Source of the DNA: DASYRM01 sp035646375
GTDB lineage: Bacteria > Acidobacteriota > Vicinamibacteria > Vicinamibacterales > UBA2999
Assembly: GCA_035646375.1 (NCBI GenBank)
Contig: DASRPM010000177.1
Span: 1-19,974, forward strand
Direction of reading: 5' to 3'
DNA: 19,974 nt
Under the pieces are notes generated by a model. That model made no database searches. It had not been told where the DNA came from and saw only the letters and a list, made by a program, of their open reading frames with translations. Shown piece after piece: positions 7,213 through 15,359 of the stretch. The position numbers were made by a program, and so were the translations under genes. Within the stretch, counting starts at the first letter, position 1. Every line of letters starts with the position of its first letter.

Positions 7213-7318
7213 GTCGGCTCGAGATCCAGTAGGCTCCGGATCCATTATCAGAAACCATAGTCGGAAACCGATGATGGACTTGCACTGGCCCTCCGTCGCC
7301 CACGCCCGCATGTCACCG

Positions 7319-8722
7319 ATGAAACAGAGGTCGTTCGCGTTGATCCTTGCGATCGTGCTCGCGCATTCGACCGCGTGGGCACAGGCCGCTCGTACTCCGC
7401 CGCCAGCGCCGTCGTTCTCGCTTGCGCAGGCGCTTCAGTACGCACTCGACCACTACCCGAGCGTGCGGTCCGCTCTCGAGGAGGTGAACGCGTCGACGGC
7501 CAGCGTCGGCATCGCCAAGGCGATGTATCTGCCGCGCCTCGACACGCTCTGGGTGACGAACCGGGCCACGGCGAACAACATCTTCGGTCAACTGCCGCCC
7601 CAGTCCGTCGTGCCGTCGATCTCGGGACCGGTGTTGCCCGCGTCGGCCCACAGCATCTGGGGCAGCGCGGTCGGCGGGCTGTTGTCGTGGGAGCCGTTCG
7701 ACTTCGGGCTGCGTGGCGCCACCGTGCGCGAGGCCGAAGCGGCCGTCGTCCGCGCGCGCGCCGAACAGGATCTCACCCGGCTCACGGTTCAAACCGCCGT
7801 CGGCGGCGCCTATCTCGCAGTCGTCAGCGCGCAACAGGCCATCGTGGCGGCGGAGGCGGATGTCGCGCGACGACGGACGCTGGCGCAGGCGGCCCAGACG
7901 CTGGCCGACAATCAACTGCGGCCGGGCGCGGACGCGACGCGCGCCGCGGCGGAGCGCGCCGCCGCCGACACGCGCGCCATTCAGGCGCGGCGGGCGCTGA
8001 CGATCGCCCACACGATGCTGGCGCAGCTGCTCGGTATCGCGGACGGAACCGTCACCGTCAGCGGCGCCGACCTGCTGAAACAGCCGGCCGAGGACGCCGC
8101 CCCTCCGCCATCGCCACATCCCGTTCTCCGGTCCGGCGAGGCCGCCGTCGATCTCGCGCGGACGCGCGAGTCGGTGCTGGCGGCCACGTACCGGCCTCGC
8201 GTCTACCTGCAGTCGAGCGTCTTCGCCCGCGGCAGCGGCGCCAATGCGGACGGCACCTTCGAGGGTGGCGCTGACGGCCTCGCGCCCGAGCGCGCGAACT
8301 GGGCCACCGGCGTTCAGGTGGTATTTCCCAACGTCTTCGACCTGGCCGGCGTGCGCGCCCGCCGCGCCGCGGCCAGCGCCTCGACGCGCGCCGAGAGCGC
8401 CCGCTACGACGAGGCGGCGCTGGCGGTCACCGGCCAGCGGCGCACAGCGGGCGCGATGGTCGCGGCCGCGCTGGCCATCGCCCAGAACACGCCGATCCAG
8501 CTGGCTGCCGCGCGTCAGAGTGAGACGCAGGCCCGCGCCCGTTACGACGCCGGCCTGACGGGGATCGTCGAGGTCGCCGAGGCGCAGAACCTGCTCACAC
8601 AGGCGGAATATCAGGACGCCGCCGCCCGCGTCGACGTGTGGCGCGCGCTGCTCGCGCAGGCGGTGGCCAGCGGCGATCTCGCGCCGTTCATCGGCCGGCT
8701 GCGCGCGCCTGGAGTGCCGTAA
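7319..8722 (+). CDS. TolC-like outer-membrane efflux protein
   Basis: With the start at 7319 the protein has 467 residues and a Sec signal peptide (KQRSFALILAIVLAHSTAWAQ). The frame stays open up to ATGs at 7310 and 7271, and none of the three has a clear ribosome site, so the start is uncertain. Seen: LAQALQYALDHYPSVRSALEEV after the signal, long Ala/Arg/Glu-rich helices in two repeats (about 140-240 and 350-455), and GLTGIVEVAEAQNLLTQAEYQ near the end, as in the outer-membrane factor family. These trimers form the outer-membrane duct for RND pumps. There is no lipobox Cys at the signal cleavage site. It is the first gene of the pump operon, with the pump gene two bases downstream. Confidence 0.9.
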   Translation: MKQRSFALILAIVLAHSTAWAQAARTPPPAPSFSLAQALQYALDHYPSVRSALEEVNASTASVGIAKAMYLPRLDTLWVTNRATANNIFGQLPPQSVVPSISGPVLPASAHSIWGSAVGGLLSWEPFDFGLRGATVREAEAAVVRARAEQDLTRLTVQTAVGGAYLAVVSAQQAIVAAEADVARRRTLAQAAQTLADNQLRPGADATRAAAERAAADTRAIQARRALTIAHTMLAQLLGIADGTVTVSGADLLKQPAEDAAPPPSPHPVLRSGEAAVDLARTRESVLAATYRPRVYLQSSVFARGSGANADGTFEGGADGLAPERANWATGVQVVFPNVFDLAGVRARRAAASASTRAESARYDEAALAVTGQRRTAGAMVAAALAIAQNTPIQLAAARQSETQARARYDAGLTGIVEVAEAQNLLTQAEYQDAAARVDVWRALLAQAVASGDLAPFIGRLRAPGVP

Positions 8723-8724
8723 CC

Positions 8725-11700
8725 ATGTGGCTGATTCGTGCCGCTCTCCGCCGGCCGATCACCGTCCTCGTCGCGGTGATCACCGTCGCGCTGACCGCCG
8801 TGTTCGCGATCACGCGCATGCGGGCCGACATCTTTCCCGATCTCGACCTGCCGGTGATTTACGTCGCGCAGCCGTACGGGGGAATGAGCCCGGCGCAGAT
8901 GGAGGGCTTCATCACCTACTACTACGAGTACCACTTCCTCTACATCAACGGCATCGAGAGCGTCGAATCCAAGTCGATTCAGAACACGTCGCTGCTCAAG
9001 CTGACGTTCCATCCCGGCACCAACATGGCGGAAGCGCTGGCACAGACGATCGGCTACGCGAACCGGGCGCGTGCGTTCATGCCTTCCGGCACCGTCGGAC
9101 CGTTCATCATGCGGTTCGACGCAGGTACGGTTCCGGTCGGCTATCTGGTCTTCCGCAGCGAGACCCGGAGTCTTGGCGAGATTCAGGACCTCGCGCTCAA
9201 CCGCGTGCGGCCGCAGTTCGCCACCCTGCCTGGCTTGACGTCGCCGCCTCCATTCGGAGGCAGCCAGCGGACGATCGTCATTCGCGTCGATCCCGATCGC
9301 CTCCGCTCCTTCGGGATGGCCCCCGACGACGTCATTCGCGCCGTCACGACCGGGAACGTCATCATGCCATCGGGCAGCGTCAACATCGGCGAAGAGACGC
9401 GCATCTCGCCGATCAACTCGGTGGTCGAAACCGTCAACGACCTGCTCGATCTGCCGATTCGCACCGGGGCGGGCCCGCCCGTGTCGATTCGCGACATCGG
9501 CTCGGTGGCCGACGGCACCGATATTCCAACGGCCTACGCGCTCGTCAACGGCCGGCGTGCCGTCTACATTCCGGTGACCAAGCGGCCGGATGCGTCCACG
9601 CTCGACGTCGTCGCGGACGTGCGGGCGAATCTCGGCCGCTTCCAGGCGCTCGTGCCGGACGACATCGCGGTGTCGTACGAGCTCGACCAGTCCACGAACG
9701 TGTCGTCGGCCCTCGAGTCGGTGGTGCGCGAGGCCGTGCTCGGCGCCCTGCTCACCGGCCTGATGGTGCTCGTCTTCCTCCGCAACTGGCGCAGCTCGGC
9801 GATCGTGGTCGTCACCATTCCCTTCGCGCTGCTCGCCGCCGTCGTGGCGCTCTGGGTCGCGGGCCAGACCATCAACATCATGACGCTGGGAGGGCTGGCG
9901 CTCGCGGTGGGCATCCTGGTGGACGAAGCGACAGTCGCGATCGAAAACATCCACACGCACCTGGCGCGAGGCACGCCGGCGGCGCGAGCCGTCCTCGACG
10001 CCAGCCGCGAAGTGATGGTTCCACGGCTGCTCGCGATGCTGGCCGTGGTCGCCGTGTTCGTCCCGTCGTTTTTCATGACCGGCGTGTCGCGGTCGCTATT
10101 CGTGCCACTGTCGCTGGCCGTCGGGTTCGCGATGATCGCGTCGTTCCTGCTGTCGAGCTCGCTGGTACCGGTGCTGGCGGTCTGGTGGCTGGGCCGCGAT
10201 GTCCGCGGCACGGGGACCGCACCGCAGGCGCACGATTGGGTGGACAGCCTTCGCGATCGTCTGGCACGGTGGCTGCAGCGGCTTGCACCGGTGCGCGTCC
10301 TCGTCGTCACGGCATACGCCGTGGTCAGCGTCGGCCTCGTCGTGACGATCGGCTCGACGCTGGGGCGCGAGATCTTCCCGCCGAGCGGGGTCAAGGCGTT
10401 TCAGTTGCGGTTCCGCGCCCCTGCCGGCACCAAGTTCGAGACCACCGAGCAGCTCGGCCGCGACGTGCTCGACGTCATTCGTGGCGCCGCCGGGGCCGAG
10501 CACGTGGCTATCACGCTCGGCTACGTCGGCGTGCAGCCCTCGTCGTACCCGATCAACACCATCTTCCTGTGGACCGGCGGCTCTCACGAGGGGGTGCTGC
10601 AGGTCGCGCTTCGATCCGATGCGCCGATGGACCTCGCGAGCCTGCAGGAGCGCTTGCGAACCGAGTTCCGCGCCCGGTTCCCCGAGGCGCAGTTCTCCTT
10701 CGAACCCGGCGACATCGTCAGTCGCATCATGAACTTCAGTGCCCCGACGCCAGTGGAAGTAGCGGTCATGGGGCCGGACTTCGCCGCCAGCCGCGGCTAC
10801 GCCGCCACAGTGCGCGGCGAGCTCGCGCGCATCGCTTCGCTCCGTGATCTCCAATACGGGCAGACGCTCGACTACCCGGCCATTCAGGTCGACGTGGACC
10901 GGCGCATGGCTGGACAGCTCGGAGTCACCGTCGATCAGGTCGGCCGCTCGTTTGCCGCCGCCACGTCGTCGAGCCGGTTCGTAGCGCCGAACTATTGGGC
11001 GGATCCACGCACCGGCATCGCGTTCCAGGTTCAGGTGCAGGTGCCGCAACCGCGGATGACGACGCTCGAAGAGCTGCGCGTCGTGCCGGTGACCGGCGGC
11101 GGCGTGGCCCGGCCGCTGCTCGGCGACGTGGCGCGCATCGACAACGCCACCATCGTGGGCGAATACGACCGGATCAACGGGCAGCGCATGGTGACGCTGA
11201 CGGCCAACGTGTCCGGAGAAGATCTGGGACGCGTGACGCGCCAGGTGCAGGCGGCCATCCAACGCGCGGGCGAGCCGCCGCGCGGCACGACGGTGGCCGT
11301 GCGCGGACAGATCGCGGCGATGCAGGAGACGTTCAGCAACGTCACCGCCGGACTGGTCGTGGCGGTCGTCGTGATCTTCCTGTTGCTGGCCGCGAACTTC
11401 CAGTCGGCGCGTCTCGCGTTCGTCGTCGTGTCCACGGTCCCGGCGGTGCTGGCGGGTGTCGCTCTCATCCTCTGGATCACGCGGACGACGCTCAACGTGC
11501 AGTCCTTCATGGGCGCCATCATGGCGATCGGCGTCGCCGTGGCAAACGCGATTCTGCTCGTGACGTTCGCCGAGCAGCGCCGGCGTCGCGGTGAACCCTC
11601 GGACGTCAGCGCCATCGACGCCGCGCGGACACGCATGCGACCGGTGCTCATGACGAGCGCGGCCATGATCGCGGGCATGGTCCCGATGGCGTTGGCACTC

Positions 11701-11895
11701 GGCGAAGGCGCCGAGGCCACTGCCCCGTTGGGCCGTTCCGTCATCGGAGGGCTGGCCGCGGCGACGGCCGCGACGCTGCTGGTACTGCCGTTCGTGTACA
11801 CACTGGTACAGCGATCGGCGAGCGTGATCTCACCCTCGCTGGATCCGGATGATCCCGAGGGCGCTTTTCGAACCCAACCGGGGGAACCCGCGTGA
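8725..11895 (+). CDS. RND efflux transporter permease (AcrB/HAE1-like)
   Basis: A 1056-residue inner-membrane pump of the expected length. The start at 8725 follows the TolC stop by two bases, with GGAG about 10 bases upstream. The N-terminus MWLIRAALRRPITVLVAV, MRADIFPDLDLPVIYVAQPYGG, the loop LGREIFPPSG midway, and RPVLMTSAAMIAGMVPMALALGEG near the end show the duplicated 12-helix RND layout. Such pumps export compounds using the proton gradient. The proton-relay region is unusual. TM4 reads GILVDEATVAIEN with Asp400-Glu401 where AcrB has Asp-Asp, and TM10 reads GVAVANAILLV with Ala940 where AcrB has the essential Lys of SAKNAIL. TM4 also carries NIHTH, which recalls metal-efflux CusA (NAHKH). 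The substrate cannot be assigned. Confidence 0.95.
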   Translation: MWLIRAALRRPITVLVAVITVALTAVFAITRMRADIFPDLDLPVIYVAQPYGGMSPAQMEGFITYYYEYHFLYINGIESVESKSIQNTSLLKLTFHPGTNMAEALAQTIGYANRARAFMPSGTVGPFIMRFDAGTVPVGYLVFRSETRSLGEIQDLALNRVRPQFATLPGLTSPPPFGGSQRTIVIRVDPDRLRSFGMAPDDVIRAVTTGNVIMPSGSVNIGEETRISPINSVVETVNDLLDLPIRTGAGPPVSIRDIGSVADGTDIPTAYALVNGRRAVYIPVTKRPDASTLDVVADVRANLGRFQALVPDDIAVSYELDQSTNVSSALESVVREAVLGALLTGLMVLVFLRNWRSSAIVVVTIPFALLAAVVALWVAGQTINIMTLGGLALAVGILVDEATVAIENIHTHLARGTPAARAVLDASREVMVPRLLAMLAVVAVFVPSFFMTGVSRSLFVPLSLAVGFAMIASFLLSSSLVPVLAVWWLGRDVRGTGTAPQAHDWVDSLRDRLARWLQRLAPVRVLVVTAYAVVSVGLVVTIGSTLGREIFPPSGVKAFQLRFRAPAGTKFETTEQLGRDVLDVIRGAAGAEHVAITLGYVGVQPSSYPINTIFLWTGGSHEGVLQVALRSDAPMDLASLQERLRTEFRARFPEAQFSFEPGDIVSRIMNFSAPTPVEVAVMGPDFAASRGYAATVRGELARIASLRDLQYGQTLDYPAIQVDVDRRMAGQLGVTVDQVGRSFAAATSSSRFVAPNYWADPRTGIAFQVQVQVPQPRMTTLEELRVVPVTGGGVARPLLGDVARIDNATIVGEYDRINGQRMVTLTANVSGEDLGRVTRQVQAAIQRAGEPPRGTTVAVRGQIAAMQETFSNVTAGLVVAVVVIFLLLAANFQSARLAFVVVSTVPAVLAGVALILWITRTTLNVQSFMGAIMAIGVAVANAILLVTFAEQRRRRGEPSDVSAIDAARTRMRPVLMTSAAMIAGMVPMALALGEGAEATAPLGRSVIGGLAAATAATLLVLPFVYTLVQRSASVISPSLDPDDPEGAFRTQPGEPA

Positions 11896-13079
11896 CGACG
11901 CGCACTCGTAGCAGAACTGAGATGACCCGATTCTCCGGAATCGTGCTGGTGGCAGTCGTCGCCGCCTCGTGCGGGCGGGCCGAGACGATCCCGGGCCGCA
12001 CGGGCGCAGCCGCGGCGCCGGGGCCACGTACCGTGGAGGTCGTACGGGTGATCGAGCAGCCGCTCGACGTCGAGCTCTCACTGGCCGGGGAGCTGACACC
12101 GTATCAATCGGTCGCCATCTACCCGCGCGTGACAGGGTTCGTCAAGACGGTGAGCGCCGATCGCGGCTCGAGGGTGCGCGCTGGCGACGCCCTCGCCGTG
12201 CTCGAGGCGCCGGAACTCCTTGCCCAGCGCGCCGAGGCGCAGTCCAAGCTGCAGGCGGCGGAGGCGCAGATCGCGGTCGCACGGGCTCGCGCCGACGCGG
12301 ATCGCGGGACATTCGAGCGGCTCAAGGCGGCCTCCGCCACGCCTGGTGTCGTCGCCGGCAACGACGTCGTGGTCGCCGAGAAGATGGCCGACGCCAGCCA
12401 GGGTCAGGTGGCGGCGGCGCAACAGACGGTCGAAGCGGCCCGGCAGGCCGTGAACGCCATACGGGACATGGAAGGCTACCTGCGGGTCACGGCACCGTTT
12501 TCCGGAGTCGTCACCGAGCGCAACGTGCATCCCGGCGCGCTCGTGGGCCCGTCGAGCGGCACCGCGGCCGCGTTGCCGATGTTCAGACTCGTCGACAACG
12601 GCCGCCTTCGCCTGGTGGTGCCGGTCCCCGAGGCGTACACCACCGAGCTCAGGACCGGAGCGGCCATCCCGTTCGCCGTCGCGGCCTACCCCGGACAGTC
12701 GTTCTCCGGCACGGTGGCGCGCATCGCCCAGGCGGTGGACGTCGCCACACGGACGATGGCGGTGGAGCTCGACGTGGCCAACCAGCGCGCCCGGCTCGCG
12801 CCCGGCACGTTCGCCGCGGTCCGCTGGCCGGTCCGGCGCTCCGGCCCGTCGCTGTTCGTCCCGAGTGCGAGCGTGGCGTCCACGACCGATCGCACCTTCG
12901 TCATCCGCGTGCGCGGCGGTAAGACGGAGTGGGTGGACGTTCGGACGGGCCTGACCTCGGGCGCGCTCGTCGAGGTCTTCGGCGAGCTGCGGCCGGGGGA
13001 TGAGATCGCAGGACGCGGGACCGACGAGCTGCGGCCCGGCACGGATGTCCAAGCCCGCCAGGCCAAGCCCGCGGCCTAG
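11892..13079 (+). CDS. RND efflux membrane-fusion protein, probable lipoprotein
   Basis: A 395-residue protein from GTG at 11892, which overlaps the pump stop (GTGA) and has GGGGGA seven bases upstream. ATG at 11922 is the alternative and would give 385 residues. A lipobox-like VVAASC follows a hydrophobic core, so the mature protein is probably lipid-anchored. Seen in order: the beta-barrel/lipoyl halves LAGELTPYQSVAIYPRVTGFV and GSRVRAGDALAVLEAPEL, an Ala/Glu-rich helical hairpin at about 110-185, VTAPFSGVVTERNVHPGALV as the second lipoyl half, then GQSFSGTVARIAQAVDVATRTM...LAPGTFAAV. It bridges the RND pump to the outer-membrane channel. Order channel-pump-adaptor is the reverse of the usual adaptor-pump-channel. 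Confidence 0.94.
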   Translation: MTTRTRSRTEMTRFSGIVLVAVVAASCGRAETIPGRTGAAAAPGPRTVEVVRVIEQPLDVELSLAGELTPYQSVAIYPRVTGFVKTVSADRGSRVRAGDALAVLEAPELLAQRAEAQSKLQAAEAQIAVARARADADRGTFERLKAASATPGVVAGNDVVVAEKMADASQGQVAAAQQTVEAARQAVNAIRDMEGYLRVTAPFSGVVTERNVHPGALVGPSSGTAAALPMFRLVDNGRLRLVVPVPEAYTTELRTGAAIPFAVAAYPGQSFSGTVARIAQAVDVATRTMAVELDVANQRARLAPGTFAAVRWPVRRSGPSLFVPSASVASTTDRTFVIRVRGGKTEWVDVRTGLTSGALVEVFGELRPGDEIAGRGTDELRPGTDVQARQAKPAA

Positions 13080-13089
13080 CCATACGCAT

Positions 13090-13422
13090 ATGAGTGACCC
13101 CGTCGTGCGCGAGTTCCTGCTCGGCTTCTGGAAGATTCACATCCTCCACCATGCCGAGGAACAGGGCGTGTACGGGCAATGGATGCTGGAGGAGCTGCAG
13201 CGCCACGGGTACCGTTTGAGCCCAGGCACCCTCTATCCGCTCCTGGCGCGCATGGCGCGCCGGGGCTGGCTGCGCGCGACTGAACCGAAGAAGTCGCGCG
13301 GTGCGCGCGTCTACCACATCACGCCGGAAGGCGCCGAGGTCTTGAAGCGGCTGCGAGTGTCACTGGGCGAACTGCAACATGAAGTGACGCCCATCCGACG
13401 CACGCGGCGCCGGAATCCGTGA
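13090..13422 (+). CDS. PadR family transcriptional regulator
   Basis: A 110-residue protein starting 10 bases after the adaptor gene. A longer in-frame start at 13000 lies inside the adaptor gene and is less likely; no good ribosome site is visible for either. Seen: FLLGFWKIHILHHAEEQGVYGQWMLEEL, then YRLSPGTLYPLLARMARRGWL and ARVYHITPEGAEVLKRL, the PadR winged helix with recognition helix at SPGTLYPLLARM. PadR proteins commonly repress adjacent efflux genes and respond to small ligands. Being the last gene of the operon it probably regulates the pump. The C-terminus is short and Arg-rich (RRTRRRNP). Its stop is three bases from the converging cytochrome gene. Confidence 0.92.
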   Translation: MSDPVVREFLLGFWKIHILHHAEEQGVYGQWMLEELQRHGYRLSPGTLYPLLARMARRGWLRATEPKKSRGARVYHITPEGAEVLKRLRVSLGELQHEVTPIRRTRRRNP

Positions 13423-13425
13423 GCG

Positions 13426-13944
13426 CTACTTCGGCAATTCGGCGCAGGCGGAAACGTCGGCCCCCCAGAACTCGATGCACCCGGCGCGGTCCATCGGGCC
13501 CTTCCCCACCACCTTGGCGAACAGGAAGTCGGCTACCTGCTCGATCTCCCGGTTCTGCAGCGTCGCGGGCGGGTCCGGCAGCGTGGCGTTCATGCGCCGC
13601 AGGTCGGCCTGTTTGAGGTTGTAGCAACGGCCGTCGGTGTAGGCGAACTTGTCGAAGGCCGGCATCTGCTTGCCGGGCACGCCGCACTTGATCGCGACGA
13701 TCAGTTTGGCGCGATCGAGCTTCGTCGTGCGCAGGTTGGCGCCGTCGGGCATCTGCGAATCCATCTTGCGCCCGTCGCCCGCCCAGCCGTGACACGACTG
13801 GCAGTCGGCCTTCTGCCGGTAGATGCGCTGCCCCGCCGCGATGTCCTCCGGCGCCGGCGCCCCGTCCTGCGCACGCAACGACCCCGCCGCGAAGACGCCG
13901 CCGACGACAAGCATCACGGCGGCCAACGAAGCGTTTCTGATCAT
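13426..13944 (-). CDS. Exported small c-type cytochrome
   Basis: A 172-residue protein with a signal peptide (MIRNASLAAVMLVVGGVFAAGSLRAQ). One haem site, CQSCH, is at residues 48-52, with a likely distal ligand Met94 in KQMPAF. Four more cysteines, at 87, 107, 156 and 167, could make two disulfides. The C-terminus AGCIEFWGADVSAC after the haem domain is not part of a plain cytochrome c. It probably carries electrons in the periplasm, possibly from quinoprotein dehydrogenases such as the one at the left end of the window, but that partnership is inference. There is no clear ribosome site; TAAAAT lies seven bases before the ATG, hinting at a leaderless message. Confidence 0.85.
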   Translation of the reverse strand: MIRNASLAAVMLVVGGVFAAGSLRAQDGAPAPEDIAAGQRIYRQKADCQSCHGWAGDGRKMDSQMPDGANLRTTKLDRAKLIVAIKCGVPGKQMPAFDKFAYTDGRCYNLKQADLRRMNATLPDPPATLQNREIEQVADFLFAKVVGKGPMDRAGCIEFWGADVSACAELPK

Positions 13945-13951
13945 GAAGTCG

Positions 13952-13957
13952 ATTTTA
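13952..13957 (-). promoter_or_regulatory. Candidate -10 box of the cytochrome gene
   Basis: On the minus strand TAAAAT lies seven bases before the ATG at 13944. This distance would put the transcript start at or next to the start codon. No convincing -35 is seen. Confidence 0.35.
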
Positions 13958-13971
13958 CCCAAGGCCCAGGG

Positions 13972-13991
13972 CCTAAGGCCTAAGGCCCTTA
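13972..13991. repeat. GCCTAAG heptad repeat / near-palindrome
   Basis: GCCTAAG GCCTAAG GCCCTTA is three consecutive heptads, and the flanking bases make the stretch GGGCCTAAGGCCTAAGGCCC nearly self-complementary. It lies between the divergent cytochrome and permease genes and resembles the heptad clusters at 3924-4006. Confidence 0.6.
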
Positions 13992-13995
13992 TACT
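13990..13995 (+). promoter_or_regulatory. Candidate -10 box of the purine permease gene
   Basis: TATACT lies nine bases before the ATG at 14005, and no ribosome site is visible between them, so a leaderless transcript is plausible. No -35 match is seen. Confidence 0.4.
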
Positions 13996-14004
13996 CCCCG
14001 CTTC

Positions 14005-15342
14005 ATGCTCGAGCGGCTCTTCGCCCTGTCGTCCCACCGGACCACGCCGGGCCGGGAGGTCCAGGCGGGCTTCACGACGTTTGCCGCCATGGCCTACATC
14101 CTGGCGGTCAACCCGAGCATCCTGGCCGACGCCGGCATGGATCGCGCGGCGCTCGTGACCGTCACCGCGCTCAGCGCCGCGGCGGCCACGGCGCTCATGG
14201 CGCTGCTCACGAACTATCCGCTGGCGCTCGCACCCGGCATGGGCGTGAACTCCTTCTTCACCTACACCATCTGCATCGGGGCCGGCGTGCCGTGGCAGCA
14301 GGCGCTCGGGATGGTGTTCGTGAACGGCTGCCTCTTCCTGGCGCTCTCGCTCACGGGCGTGCGCGAACGGATCATCGACGCGATTCCCTACTCGCTGAAG
14401 CTCGCCATCACCTGCGGCATCGGCCTGTTCATCGCGTTCGTCGGCCTCCGGAACGGCGGCGTCGTGGTGGCGAGCCCGGCGACGTTCGTCACCCACGGCG
14501 ATTTCACGTCGGGGCCGACGGCGCTCTGCCTGGCCGGCCTCGCGCTCACGATCGTCCTCGTCGCGCGGCGCGTGCCGGGCGCGATCGTGATCGGCATGGC
14601 CGCCACCACGATCGCAGGTCTCATGGTGCCGGACGGCGCCGGCAGCACGGTCACCGCGTGGCCGGCGGCCCTCATCTCGGCGCCAGCGTCTCCCGCGCCC
14701 GTCCTGCTGCAGCTGGACCTGAGCTTCCTCACCAGCGCGCCGTCGTTCTTCAAGGCGCTGCCGCTCATCCTGACGCTGCTGCTGGTGGACATGTTCGACA
14801 ACATCGGCACGCTCATCGGCGTCGCCAAGCGGGCCGGCCTGCTCGAAACGGACGGGTCGCTGGCGCGGGCAGGCCGGGTGCTGGTGGCCGATTCCATCGC
14901 GGCGATCCTGAGCGCGCTCCTCGGCACGTCCACGGTCGTCAGCTACATCGAGTCGGCCTCGGGCGTCGAAGCCGGAGGCCGCACCGGCCTCACCACGCTC
15001 ACCACAGCGGCGTGCTTCCTGCTGGCGCTCGTCCTCACCCCGCTGTTTCTCGCCGTGCCGGCCGCCGCCACGGCGCCGGCGCTCATCATCGTCGGCGTGT
15101 TCATGCTGCAGTCCGCGGTCGAAATCGACATGCGGGATTTCGCCACGGCGGCGCCGGCGGCGCTCACGCTGCTCGCCATCCCGCTCACCTTCAGCATTGC
15201 CGAGGGCATCGGCCTCGGGCTCGTGGCAGCGGTCGTCGTCGCGGTCGGGACGGGCCGGGCGCGCGGGCTGCCGCTCTTCGCGTATCTGATCGCGCTCGTC
15301 TTCTTCCTGCAGTTCTTCCAGATCTTTCCATTCGGGCAGTAG
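14005..15342 (+). CDS. NCS2 family permease, AzgA/PbuG-like purine transporter
   Basis: A 445-residue, very hydrophobic protein with about 12-14 membrane segments, the usual size for the AzgA/PbuG (COG2252) branch. Family signatures seen: AGFTTFAAMAYILAVNP near residue 21, LAPGMGVNSFFTYT near 75, LVDMFDNIGTLIGVA near 260, and LLGTSTVVSYIESASGVEAGGRTGLT near 310. Characterised relatives import adenine, guanine or hypoxanthine with protons; which base this one takes is not evident. The signature DMFDTIGTL is DMFDNIGTL here, and GMGLNAFF is GMGVNSFF. It is divergent from the cytochrome gene and converges on the polyphosphate kinase gene 16 bases away. Confidence 0.93.
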   Translation: MLERLFALSSHRTTPGREVQAGFTTFAAMAYILAVNPSILADAGMDRAALVTVTALSAAAATALMALLTNYPLALAPGMGVNSFFTYTICIGAGVPWQQALGMVFVNGCLFLALSLTGVRERIIDAIPYSLKLAITCGIGLFIAFVGLRNGGVVVASPATFVTHGDFTSGPTALCLAGLALTIVLVARRVPGAIVIGMAATTIAGLMVPDGAGSTVTAWPAALISAPASPAPVLLQLDLSFLTSAPSFFKALPLILTLLLVDMFDNIGTLIGVAKRAGLLETDGSLARAGRVLVADSIAAILSALLGTSTVVSYIESASGVEAGGRTGLTTLTTAACFLLALVLTPLFLAVPAAATAPALIIVGVFMLQSAVEIDMRDFATAAPAALTLLAIPLTFSIAEGIGLGLVAAVVVAVGTGRARGLPLFAYLIALVFFLQFFQIFPFGQ

Positions 15343-15343
15343 C

Positions 15344-15359
15344 CGCCTTCCGGCGTTTT
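15344..15359 (+). terminator. Weak candidate intrinsic terminator
   Basis: CGCC-TTCC-GGCG followed by TTTT lies directly after the permease stop. The stem is only four base pairs, so it is weak evidence. The T-tract runs into the stop codon of the opposing gene. Confidence 0.3.

Noticed and set aside
7246..7269. Direct repeat CAGAAACCATAG / TCGGAAACCGAT before the efflux operon
   Set aside because: The match is only about half a dozen contiguous bases and no known operator resembles it, so it may be chance.
6785..7303. N-terminal extension of the M56 protease frame
   Set aside because: It overlaps the whole repressor gene in another frame. The ATGA overlap fixes the start at 6784.
13426..14496. 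A 356-codon version of the cytochrome gene
   Set aside because: The extra part is antisense to the purine permease. The signal peptide begins at 13944.
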